A stretch of 64,000 nucleotides of DNA from Trichobilharzia szidati (taxonomy: Eukaryota > Platyhelminthes > Trematoda > Strigeidida > Schistosomatidae). The translations under genes were made by a program, and so were the position numbers. The stretch covers positions 106,405,256-106,469,255 of the forward strand of contig OX235271.1 in assembly GCA_944472155.2 (NCBI GenBank), written 5' to 3'. The notes below the pieces were generated by a model, which saw only the letters and a program-made list of their open reading frames with translations, ran no database searches and had not been told where the DNA came from. How positions within the stretch are numbered: position 1 is the first letter of the stretch; each line of letters begins with the position of its first letter. Positions 46,002 through 57,792 of the stretch are shown here, in pieces.

Positions 46002-46154
46002 ATGAATTCAGCACTAATTTATATACCACCTGAAGCATATGCAGCCCTAATTTCGTCACACCATGTCAATAGAATACTGTCAAAGTTAACATTTCCAATG
46101 AGAACAGTGAGAGAGAAAAATCAGATTACAAAGGTTTGCAGACAATTAAAATAA
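46002..46154 (+). other. 50-codon ORF of unknown status
   Basis: Starts MNSALIYIPPEAYAALISS and ends KVCRQLK. The minus strand of the same stretch also has an open frame (with NVNFDSILLTWCDE) preceded by an acceptor-like CTTTGACAG, so strand and nature are undecided. It may belong to the PLE that follows or be a host exon. Confidence 0.25.
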
Positions 46155-46208
46155 GTTTTATCATTGCATAATACTACTATAAGTAATTAATATGGTGAAT
46201 ACGAAAAT

Positions 46209-48370
46209 ATTTTAGAAGATAACAGATTGAGAAAGAAGAAATATTTTCCTTTTCAATTAGTTCCTCATCATCGGCTCTACACTAATATATGGTTCCTTAA
46301 ATTAAAAAATGAAGCAACCATTCTTGCAGTGTGTGAACGATGTTATTATCAGAAGAAAGGAAAAGAAAAGAACCCAGCTTATTCAAAAGCTCGACAGTCA
46401 GACTCCTGAAGCATATTTTCCACCCAATCCAGAACGCCATTTCTACAATTTTTCTAGTGTGGTTCTTGATTTGACAGATTTAGAAGTCTTGTCTCTTGGT
46501 CTTAAATTTTGTGATAGTAATATAAAAGTCAATAAAATGGACATACAGGTTCAATTTGAAAACCTTTATGCTCAGACTGCAGACTTCATCAGATGAGCAG
46601 ATTAAAAGATCTAAGGCAACTTTGGTGGATTTTTGTTACAAATACATGAATAGTAGAGGAAATACAAAGGGTATTTTCAACAAAAGGCATCAAGACGTTT
46701 TAAGGAAATTGAAAGCAAATGAGAATATAGTGATCTCCAGACCTGACAAAGACTCAGGAGTCGTTATCATGGATAAGACTGATTACTTTAGCAAAATGGA
46801 GACTTTATTAAGTGATGCACATAAATTTCAGAAACTATCAACTAACAAAGATACAACAGAGAGGACTGAGAGACGGTTAACAGAGTCTTTAAGAAAGTTG
46901 AAATAACAAGGCCATATTTCACCTGCATTGAATGAAACAATAAAACCTGTCGGCAAGGTAACACCCAGGTTATACAGCTTACCAAAGATTCACAAAAATG
47001 GCTTGCCATTCAGGCTGGTTCTTGATATGTTTAGCTCACCATACCATTCAATTGAGAAATGGCTGGGGGAACTTATACAGCCGTTGCATAAGAAACTTGT
47101 GAAAAATAGCGTAAGAGATAGTTTTGGGTTTGTAGAAAGGATCAAGGAATTAAATGTGAAGGATAAATACATGATATCCTGGGATGTATCTTCCTTATTC
47201 ACCGATGTGCCTTTGATGGAAACAGTTGATTACACAGACAATGAATTGATAAGGCAAGGTACAGAGATTGGAATTCTTATGTCTTCCCTAAGGGAACTTC
47301 TTCTAATATGTACAATGGACGTAAAATTTCTGTTCAATAAAGAAATGTATAGACAATAAGATGGTGTTGCCATGGGATCACCACTAGGCCCAATCCTAGC
47401 AGATTTTTTCCTGGCGAAACTAGAGAATGGTCCTCTCAAAGATGTAATATATAATCTTGATTTCTATTGCCGATATGTTGATGATACATTTATAGTTGTG
47501 AAGAAAGAAAGTGAGACTAAGGACAGTTGGATAAATTCAATAAAGCACATCCTAGCACAAACTTCACTAAAGAAGAGGAAGAAAATGACTCTATCTCCTT
47601 TTTGGACGTCCTAATGACTAAACGAACAGATGGAACAATATGTAGACATCTGCATAGAAAACCTTCAACTGGACAATATCACTTCGAGATTTGTACCTCT
47701 ACAATACAAACGTAATCTGGTTAGATGTCTGGTTCACCTGGCTAGAGTTATCTGTTCGAATGAGACACTGAACGAAGAACTCGGTAATATTCATGATCTG
47801 CTAAGTAGAAACGGATATCCGACTAAATTCGTGAACAAACACATGAACTCAGGAAGTAAAAAGTCGAAAGTGCCCACTGTTCTCAAAAAATCAGTCTTTC
47901 TAAGATTACAATTCACTGGTGATGTCAATAGTGAGACCTTATCACAACGTCTGAGAAGGGCCTTCAAAAGGACTTTCAACGCAGCTAAGCTATGCTGTGT
48001 ATTCACTAGCCGACCAATACTCAGTTCAAGGAATAAAGACAGACTGCCCTGTTTCGCCTCTTTCATGTGTATTTACCAGTTTAATTACCCGTGCGGAACT
48101 AGTTAAATAAGGCGTACGATCAGGCAAGTTCATCGTCGAATTTCTGAACACCTCACATCTTGGTTTGACAAAGGTCCGAATAAAGCTATACGCAGCTCAA
48201 AACTAGCTGATCTCGTCGACACTAGACATTAAGTCGACTCTAACGAAGCTTTTAAAGTTATTTATCGTATATCACCCTACCTCTCGCGTGGTCTACCAGT
48301 ACGACTTTAACACACAACAGAGGCAAACGGAATCCATCTGAATGGAGGACCAGTATGGTGGTGTGATACA
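46209..48370 (+). mobile_element. Penelope-like element with RT and decayed GIY-YIG endonuclease
   Basis: The plus strand carries FPPNPERHFYNFSSVVLDL, IVISRPDKDSGVVIMDK, LYSLPKIHKNGLPFR, ISWDVSSLFTDVPL (motif A), GVAMGSPLGPILADFF and FYCRYVDDTFIVV (catalytic). Then come SISFLDVLMTK, YKRNLVRCLVHLAR and, after 48090, a GIY-YIG-type region (RRTIRQVHRRISEHL, VDSNEAFKVIYRI). One frame covers 46556-47614 with two TAA stops (46904, 47357). Frameshifts follow near 47590 and 47690, and the GIY-YIG start has a stop where a tyrosine-isoleucine is expected. The copy is inactive. PLEs are a retroelement class distinct from LINEs, with RT related to telomerase. Confidence 0.85.
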
Positions 48371-49119
48371 ATGACAATATGTTCCAACGGAATATTCTCA
48401 CATATTCCCACAGTTCAATACTGCATTAGCAACAGAATAATATATATATAGAACATTCTATTACATGTCGTTTATTGTAAACCAAAATCACACGCTCAGT
48501 GATTCGTTAAAGAATATAAAACTATATATATAGCGGTTTGATCAATTGAAAATATACCCTGGCTTCCGTGTTTTGCCTTCTGCTGTTACACCGCTATTGT
48601 AACTTCAAAGTTTAAAGCTTTAAACCCTTTGTTTCATTAGGAAGACGAAAGAACTGAAAGATATTAGCGCGTCTATACAAATTGTCATTAAGTATCACTA
48701 GTATAACAGTAAGCCTGTATTCAACAGATAAACCAGTCAAGGTTGTTTCTAATTTACAGCGTTGTCAGCGCAAATGACTTTTAATCAAGTTAATATTATC
48801 AGTGTAACTTTATTTTTCATTAAGTAGATGAATGACAAGCCTTTACGGTAGATGGCATACTACTTATGACTATCAGGCTAACAAAAATTCACGAACAAAA
48901 AATTGCAAAATTAAGACCAGGAAACACATAAAATACCTTATCACAAAGAAATACGCCAAACTACCCCAGAATCCAAATATTGAGTGGTAAAGAAACAGAA
49001 GCTTTGCGTAGAAACCCATAACGTAAATAAAGTCCTAAAGAATAGTAACCAAAACAAAATGAGATATAATACTTCAGTAAAAAGAAAATCAGCAAGCTAA
49101 GTACTATTATTTATCTTAC
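48371..49119. other. Non-coding, nothing recognised
   Basis: AT-rich with short TATATA tracts. No gene seen. Confidence 0.4.
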
Positions 49120-49350
49120 TACTTTATTCTTTTACGTTCCAAGTGGAGCATAAGACTTCAGGCTACAGTGTTGAAGTTTCGGTAGCAGTAGTTTTATTTA
49201 TACGGGGTGGGGTTGCTAACCTCACACTCAACCTTCCCTCTTTACAGACCTTACCACCGGTTTAGCGAGATTTTGGAGTGCATAAGCTGAGGATCGAACC
49301 CTAGCCCATATGCATGGTTGACGGGGTTCTACCACCAAATCACTGATGCA
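49120..49350 (-). repeat. tRNA-headed, RTE-bodied SINE, diverged
   Basis: On the minus strand: GTGATTTGGTGGTAGAACC (eroded A box), GGGTTCGATCCTC (B box), GTGAGGTTAGCAACCCC, GCTACCGAAACTTC, and the end near CTTATGCTCC. CTAAGTA-like flanks (about 49096 and 49352) may be a diverged target duplication. Confidence 0.7.
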
Positions 49351-50799
49351 ATCTAAGTATTATTGTAACATTAGAAGACGAGAGACTTGGTAAATAAATG
49401 TTTATTTGGTATCGCTGTATTATGTACACCTTCTCATCTTCCGTGTTGTGCTACTTCTGACCTTCATATTGTGTTTCTTTGTGTTCCCTTCACGTATCCC
49501 ATGTATCTCCGCAACGCTGTATCATTTGCTTCCTCTGACATCAAATCTATCTCCCTGCTTTTGATGTTTTTATGCCGATGAACGTCTCTTTATGTACTAC
49601 TGATAAATCCTATCAGTAGCACACGACACATTATAGATGAATAAAATATAAACATATATGTAACATAGCAATCTTTATAGCAATCAATTACATGAATAGA
49701 CAGTAAAGTGAAAAGATTGTCCTATAAAAATTCAGTAAACTAAGGTCAGTAAGACAACTTCACCATTTGTTCAAAGTGAAAGTATATTATTTTATAATAT
49801 TATTCTGGTTCCACTGTTTTAATGACTGCTAATGACTGTAGTGACACTTCAAATGATACTGAAAAATATGAATAAGATTAATGTGAAGTTTATTTTCAAC
49901 AGTGAAATGCTATTTCACTCACTTCTACTCTTTTATGAATCCACATATGTCGGAAAGACATGATTTGGAAATAAACAGGGAACAATAGCGGCGGACCAAC
50001 TGAAATAGAAGAATAAATTTAGATATTATTCAATTTGTATTGTCTTCTGATAGCATTTAATGCAATTGATGATGGAAGGTTTTCTACACAAAGTTTATGC
50101 AAAATATCACTTTATAACATTTGATCAAAATGTATGCATTAACTGTATGTTTTGGATGGGGAAACAAGGATGACAGGTAATATGTAAAAATTGAATAATT
50201 TGTCTACTTTAAGCCAGCAGATTTATGTGATATATTTTAGCTCTAAAAGCTATTCCATACAATGAGATTTCAACAGGGAAGTGGTACTTCGCTTTCCGAC
50301 TGGTGGTTTGGTGCATAGGACTTAAAGTAGGTGCCGAATATAGTTTTGTATGAATATGACTGCTTTGATTTGTGTATCCATTTAGGCTTTTTTTCAGATA
50401 TCATAAACATTACCTTTGGAATGGAGGTTACCAAATCTGTAGGTCGCTGAAATAGTTTTTATTGGTTAATTTATATAATGGATAAAAATATGGACAATGT
50501 AGGCGCAAGGAAAGAATGAACAAAACAACCGTTAAGCGTTTTTTTTTAAATTACCTCTATATGGTTAGTCTGTTATATGATTGATGTTAATGCTTTCTGA
50601 TTACTCATTTTATTTGGTAATAAGTATGAGGTGGTATTCAAAGACAAAATCCTGGTATTATTAAAGGGGTAGCAGAAGAAAACGAAGAAGAAGGGCTTTT
50701 CTCCGGTTTTCAGAGCATATCCCAAGAAACTTGTGTCTAAAAGGAAGCAGATATTCGTAAAGTTGCAGTTGTGGATACGCGTCATTTCGTCCAGATTTC
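49351..50799. other. Non-coding, nothing recognised
   Basis: AT-rich; ORFs of 60-70 codons only, without motifs. Confidence 0.4.
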
Positions 50800-50940
50800 T
50801 AAATCCTTCAAAATATTAAACCTTCAAAGAACAGCAAATCTACTACGATTTGCTGAAGCAGTTGCAATCAAGCGTTTCAAACCAAACTTATGCATACAGA
50901 AAGAGGTTATCAGCCACTCACCCCCCTTGGTAACTAAGTT
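50800..50940 (+). mobile_element. Diverged PLE C-terminal fragment
   Basis: The translated text FAEAVAIKRFKPNLCIQKEV parallels IAEALAIQKLKPTLCIQKKY at 61.4 kb. It is about 140 nt long and isolated. Confidence 0.6.
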
Positions 50941-53900
50941 TTGATTAGATTGATTAGTCATCCATATTGGTAATTTCAGCTCACTGAGCAAGTTTCCAAT
51001 TTTATATAACCTTTTTGAATTGCTATGTAAGCCTACATGCTAACACTGTTTGTAGGATTTTTTGTTTTCCATCTTCTCATGCCCCCTCATTTTCTATTTT
51101 GAAAGCATATAAATTGATCGTAACTTAAAACAAAAATTGTAATGCTTATATTTTATAGTGTTTTCTCTACTACTATTCGAGCATTGAAGCATGCTATTGT
51201 CATTACTGATAACCATTGTAACTCCACGTAGTTTGCAGCTGATGAGAACCTGTGAAATAGAATGATATCACTTTTTATACTGCAAATCTGATCTTTCTTT
51301 CTTTATTGAAACTTATCAAGGGAACCAAATGTATGAAAAAATACTGTTCTTCATAGAAATAAAATGAATCAGTTGCTGCTGGAAAGTGTTAAATTATGGT
51401 AGCAATCATAGTGGTGTATTGGAATAAAATCGAACTGATAGCATGAAATGATTGCCAGGATGATTGAAAAATTAGTTTCACAAAACTCAGCGAAGAATAT
51501 AAGATTTAGGATTTTGACTAGGCTAAACTAGAGAGCTTTATCTAAACAGATGAGTGTGAGGATATAGGCATCTGACTTAATTCAGCCTAACATTTTCAAA
51601 GGCAAGTCACGAGCATCTGAGTGAGCAGATACAACAATGAAATGGTTTTTCCTATTTCGGTTTCTTGGCTGGTGAAGATTACAGAGTTAGAAAATTTATT
51701 TCTGGAGGGTTGGGTTTACTGAATAAACGCAGATAAGAGGATAGTGAGCATATTATCTTCTATAAATTGTGTAATTAAACAGATCACTTAGCAATAATTC
51801 GGCTGGTATGTCCTCTCTAGATATCATGGAGAAGATTTGTAGCTCAGGTGGGTGATGTTGATGTAGTTTTATTCTCTGAGCTGGATGGTTTACTTGCGAA
51901 GTTTACAATGCCCCACTAGACAACACATTCAATCTGAATATCTTTGAATATCAAAATCGTAATTAAAATCTTCTACGAGGTTTGATATTTGACGTCTCAT
52001 CGTCAGATTAAGTGAAAATTTTCAGCAATAACTTCACCAGGATTAAGCATATTTATAAGTTACATGACTGTTAATCCTGGCTTCACTTAAATGTTATGAT
52101 TCTACATATTCTCTTGCCAACTCTGAGTTTGTATGTTGTAAGATAAACGCATCCTCGTACTAGACATTGTGATTGTAGGTGTAGTAGACTAGGGATGAAG
52201 AAGGGTGCTATATTACTGAGAACTGATGTTTGTAAATCCTTTGAACAGAACTAAATAACGCATCATTGTAGACAATCTTCATAGTTGATTCTGTATATTA
52301 CGTCTGTCTGATACTCTCATGACAATCGATCTTTTGCGTTGCATAGTAGACTTTGCATTAATTTCATAGGTCTAGGTGCCGCCTAAATAGCAAATTGGTG
52401 GGACGACAGGTTGATGGCCTATCGAACGTCTCTAATACAGAGTAAATCAATTTGGTCATTGTTGTTTTGCTGAGTTTCTTTCTTTTATTTTAATGTCTGG
52501 TTTTCCGAAGTGTGGCAAGCTGAACTGTGCAAAGTTGTACGTTGAGTTTAGGTCAACAACGCTCTGTTGTTTCCACTGTTGATAAACACTTATTAGACAA
52601 GTTGTGGCGATAACTATTTGAACTACAAATCATGTAAGAATAGTTTCCTGCTGATTTTCGTAGTTCCTATATGGTACTGTAAGTCTTGGTTCGAGAAATG
52701 ATTATTGCATGCACGAATCCTTATGAACTATTGAATGGTTGCCATTGTAGTGTAAAACGTGGTTAGTAGGCGTCTGCTGGTAATCAAAGTCCCATAAATT
52801 CATCAGAGGAAGGAATTTTGTCGTTTCCTTAGGATATTTTGTTGACTTGTTTAGCAATGCTTTTATTGGTTTTCAGAACAAATTAAGTAACATCGACGTT
52901 TCTGATCCAAATATAAAGACCCAACTGGTGGATTAATAATGACAAAAGAGATTTACATTACGAAGTCTGTTGAGGATCACACAATTCTCGTACTCATAGT
53001 GAGTCTCAGGATTTGTGTTGTTTTAAAGTTCTTTCCGGTAGAATAATTGAATAAGAGACAATGTGTGTGTGCCTTTAAAAGGTTTTATTATATCAATTAT
53101 ATTTCAATGTTTTTTCGTCAGATCTGAATTCTTTACCAGGTGTATCTTTAGAGCTAATCCCTGAAGGTGTCTAAATCGTAGAGATAGGATGGGGGCCTTG
53201 TTTTCTTTTCTTAAAGTTTAATCATTGCATTCTACTATACGCTTGTTGAAATTCATCTTTCACCAGCTAGATGTTTCATAATTTATACAAAATGCAGTGA
53301 CAGGCTAGAAACCTATTAGAAGCTGCACAACCTACAAACAATAGATAGTTTTCCAAGGAAAACACTGTTGTCAGACAGAACATAGAAGAATATACTGCTT
53401 GTTATTCTTGGTGATGAGGGTTTTCGGGAAAACGTACTGAACCCGCTGTTTATAGTTCATCCAGTTATTTTAAGTAACATTCAGAAACTCTTCTGGTCTA
53501 TCATTATGGTATAGGCTTATATCCTTTTTTTTTATCGAATTGACTGTATATCAAGTAATTTTTACCCAACCTAATGAGCCATAACTATACATATAGTAAA
53601 TGACCTTTCGCCATTTTGTTTCAGTCTACCAGTGTTCACGCTTTAGAACAAATCATCTAAGTAGTTAGTCGAAATTACTCTACTGTATTGTGATACAATA
53701 GAAATCCACTGAAAACTTATCTTGGTAAACAGGATACATATTACGTACTTATAAAACCTCTATAGACTCGCTCATAGGTACCTGCGTAAGATTCTCAGTA
53801 GACTAAGCACACATACACATACAGGAATGGTTAAATGGTATTGTGCCAGTCTGGAAAAACTTACGTTCTGAGTTAGATTTATTATGAATTTAAAGGTGAT

Positions 53901-54589
53901 ACCTTGGTTTCCGATAATTCCCTAGTCGATGTCAGTCTATAGTAAATTCTAAATAGAAATATGACAATTGGTTCTACAAAGTAGTTGACAATTAACAGAA
54001 TATAAAATCTGTATGCAGCTATAGCTAAAAAGTAATTGTACATGATGACGAACTGTAATTTGGTCATATCTAGGGCATCTTATTGTATTGAATTTCTGTG
54101 CCACATTACCATTGAGGGTTTTTCTTATTGAAATAACTATTTTACTGAATATTATTTACACCCAGAATAACGATGGTTAACATTTCAAAAGAGAAAAAAA
54201 TGATCAACGTTTCCATGGCTGATTTATCCTTAGTATAGACAAACTATAAGTTGTAACACGGTATTAAGCCAAATCTAATACCTGGGAGACATGTAAACAT
54301 TGGTTTGAACATTTTTTTTCTCTCATGTCATTTGAAATCTATCCGACCATAAATTAGAAATAAATTTTGATCATGGTCATATATGTTAAAATGTATAATA
54401 ATAATAATAGTCTATACCAATTAGGAAACCGAAACACACTTTAAATGAATTTCGATGAATCCTCAGCCGTTTAAACATTTATTAGATTTAGTCTAGTTGA
54501 TGGTTACTGACAAAGATTTTAACTTAAATTGATGATCATTGTACTTTATGAATTGACTGTTTTAACTCTCCTTTCTTTTCGACACGTAT
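50941..54589. other. Long stretch without a recognisable gene
   Basis: A segment at about 51850-51920 (CTCTGAGCTGGATGGTTTAC) resembles 21860-21890, so remnants of a dispersed repeat are present. Otherwise it is AT-rich non-coding DNA. Confidence 0.4.
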
Positions 54590-55262
54590 TCAACGTAGAA
54601 CTTTGCACAGATGTGCAGCAGTTTGAGTTGCCACACTCCATAAAATACATGAAAAGATTAGCTGTGTTCGATCATAGGTGTCTGCGTTCTATCTTCCGCG
54701 TGAAGTGGTATAATAAGGTGAGCAATATTGAGGTTAGGCGTCGAGTGCTAGGTAAGGCGGGGAAATCGGTCGACGAAACTGTGAAATTACATCGACTGAG
54801 ATGGTTAGGACATGTGCTACGTATGCCTAGTCATCGCCTTCCTCGACGGGCAATGTTAGCTGATATAGGACCAGGCTGGAAAAGAGCTAGCGGCGGTCAA
54901 ACGAAAACATGGCACCAGTCATTGAAATCTACAACAGTTAGTTTAAGCCACATAGGAAGGTGTAGACTTCCTGGTTGGGGTCCTCGGGACGGTGAAAACC
55001 AGTGGTTGGAAACAATTGGTAACATGGCTCAAAATCGTTCTCGATGGCGCAGATGCATCCACTCCTTGTGACTTATGATTTCCAACGAAACTGTTTTGTT
55101 CTTCGTTATTACTATTCCTTTGTCTCACACCTCTGTTTACTGTCTATATTATTATGCATTTCTTCTACTTTCTTCTGTTGCTTTGTGTGCTACATGGAGT
55201 GTGGCGACTTGAACTGCCGCACATATGTGCAAAGTTCTTTGTCGAAAACCGACCGACCGACC
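54590..55262 (+). mobile_element. LINE 3' end (RT C terminus and 3' UTR)
   Basis: The ORF 54529-55071 contains YMKRLAVFDHRCLRSIFRVK, RRRVLGKAGKSVDETVKL, GHVLRMPSHRLPRR and [20 protein letters not shown], the C-terminal end of the LINE type also found at 42.4-43.4 kb. The 3' UTR ends in a CGAC tetranucleotide run (55245-55262). The first 50 nt (54592-54645) match that 3' UTR (55190-55235) in reverse, so the fragment starts with an inverted piece of its own end. Confidence 0.75.
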
Positions 55263-55384
55263 GATGAAATACACAAAGCAAGAGAGGAGAGTAAAGCGAG
55301 ATTCAAAAGAGGGATAATAAACAGAAATATGAGGTAAAAAGAATAGTTATATGGAAGAACAATAAAATTTTACTGGATATTATA

Positions 55385-55655
55385 AATCACAAACAGTAAA
55401 TGCATCTGCGCCATCGAGAACGATTTTGAAACCATATCACCAATTGTCTGCAGCCATCGGTTTTTACCATCTCGAGGATCTCAGCTAGTCAAGAAGTCTA
55501 CACCTCCATACGTGGCTTAAACTAACTGTTGTGGATTTCATTGACTGATGAAGCCATGTTTTGGTTTGACCACCGGTATCTCTTTTTCAACCTGAATGAT
55601 TATATATCAGCTAACATTGCCCGTCGAGGAAGGCGATGGCTAGGCATACGTTATA
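55385..55655 (-). mobile_element. Inverted copy of the same LINE C-terminal region
   Basis: In reverse it matches 54830-55070: CCTAGCCATCGCCTTCCTCG, GGGCAATGTTAGCTGATATA and the region around the ACAACAGTTAGTTTAAGCCA motif. It has stops and an AT-repeat neighbour. Together with the plus-strand fragment it forms a loose inverted pair. Confidence 0.7.
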
Positions 55656-57242
55656 TATATATATAACGACTGAAAACCAAGAACCACATTGGGTTGCTGA
55701 TCCGCCCCATGTTAATACTCCCTAACAGGTCGCATCTACGATCTAGTCATGTCTAGTGTGCAGAAATATATTTAGTGACAATCCCAGATAGTGATAGTGG
55801 TATATCAAGAAATAACAGAAGTTGCAATTTACGAGTCATGAAATTCCTAATTTGTGGCTAAATGGTAACACGTTAATCTCACGTCTTAACGGTTCTTAGG
55901 TTGACTCTTTACTGTATCATGTGTGAAGTCTAACTGACGACGTGTCCAGTTCTATAACCGATTTGTAGCGAAATCTATTTGACATTAATCAAATCTCAAC
56001 ACATTAAAAATTTTATTACGCATTAGTGTTTAAATATGGCCCAGTGTATTTGATAATTTATCTACTATCAAAAACAGGTTATACGAATACATTACTACGT
56101 ACTTGTGAAGACAGAATTTTATCAGTAACAAAACTCATAAGGTATTTCTATTATTACTCAGAATCCTCTCAATAATTATTATTTTGAAATGCAATTAGTT
56201 TATTCACAGTTTCATTTGATTAAATCTCTTTTCCGAAACAATATTTTCTCGCTGATGAAAGTTTCCGATAATAGAAAGTGTTGTTAGTAGGTTTCAGGCT
56301 GTCGTTAGCTTATTGATGTATGAATTCTATTGAATTTCGTAATTTGATTGAAGTCCATATTTATACACACAATAATATTTTTTCACTCACTATTCGTTGG
56401 ATTTACCGTGGAGTGTTTAACAAAATCATTTTACCTATATATCATACTTCGAAACAAAAACTAAGTACCCACAAGCTTAAACAAACATTTTCTTATGATT
56501 ACATTATATCACAAATAACTGCATCATTAGTTTTACGCTTTGAGTAAACTTTTGTAGTGCTTGGCTAAATAACTAAGGAGAAAAAAAATTCCTAACTAAA
56601 GTTTTTAAAGGGAATGAAAGAAAATAAGAGTGTTGAAAGAGTACAGTGATACAGTAGAGATCTACCAAATGATATTAAGTATTTGATTCTTCTAGACTAC
56701 TGTCTTAAAGTTGATTTCTACAACATACTGTATTTGTCTTAGGTATATCGGATTGTCCGCATCTTCAAATCAAGTACATATTCTCTCTAATCACTTGGGT
56801 CCTGTGATTATTCAAGATGCAGGTACATTAACTCATAAGAATAAGAAACCGCTGAAATCAGAGTACATGTTTTCAAAGGAAAGATCCTCTTCCACTAGTC
56901 CTACTCAGCTTTGGCATAAGAACAATTGACATGCATATGTTGCTCATTGATTCGATACCAGTACATACATATTCGAACAATGCTTATTCTTACGTCTGAA
57001 GTTACTTACGGCTTTTCCACGTAACTGTGGAATCTATATCATGGGAGGTGATTAAATGATTATTGGAGCAAAGTACCATACCACATCTGTGACAGAAATA
57101 GAGGTGCAGATGGTCATTCACCAGTAGCGAGACTTTTGCAAAAACAGCACCATCACGAAAACTTCAATTGACAATCAGGGAATGGAGAGTGAAAGCTGCT
57201 CAGACATAAGCTAACTAAGAGTCTTCATTATGACCAAAAATA
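55656..57242. other. Non-coding, nothing recognised
   Basis: AT-rich. ORFs at 56320 and 56711 have no motif or repeat match that I can see. Confidence 0.4.
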
Positions 57243-57447
57243 ACGGCTGCATAGAAAAAAATTTTCTTTTCGACGAAGTCATCTACTAGGCTGTACATTC
57301 GTGTATTTATGATAAATGGGTGGGAAAGTTCCAGAATAATTTCCGGTCAAGGGTCAAATTAATAAGAATTACAATTAGGAATTAAAATGCCATAACAAAC
57401 AGGGGGACGGATAAAACACAAACAAATCATTATTATTATTGTATCCT

Positions 57448-57789
57448 TTAATTCCTACAGGAACATAGGGCTTCAGCCGTGCGTCTCCATTGCGTTCTGT
57501 TCTCTGCTAGAGTCTTCACCTGGCTCCAAGTCTGCCCACACGTTTTCATCTCCTCTTCACATGACCTCCTCCAAGTCACCCTTGGACGACCAACTCGCCG
57601 CTTCCCTTTCGGGTTCCACTCAAGGGCTTGTCTAGTGATGTCACTTGATGGTTTCCTAGAGTATGGCCAATCCATCTCCATTTCTTCCTGCCTATTTGTT
57701 TCACAATCGGTTCCTGGTTGGTTCGTTCCCAAAGATCCCTGTTGCTGATCTTTTCTGGCCATCTGATCTTGAGTATTGAGCGAAGACAA
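57448..57789 (-). pseudogene. Frameshifted C-terminal tail of the RTE protein
   Basis: The tail that belongs to the ORF above: [40 protein letters not shown] and ENRTQWRRTAEALCS. A related but differently mutated version is at 37.7-38.2 kb on the plus strand. Confidence 0.8.
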
Positions 57790-57792
57790 CTG

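Noticed and set aside
46002..46154. Possible desaturase upstream exon on the minus strand (with NVNFDSILLTWCDE) or a PLE start on the plus strand.
   Set aside because: The minus-strand exon phase does not match the desaturase exon, and the peptide does not resemble the family; strand remains undecided.
57280..57305. GATGACTTCGTCGAAAAG (reverse, also in the right arm) as a hammerhead core.
   Set aside because: The stem would overlap the core, leaving no valid helix II, and the copies do not covary.
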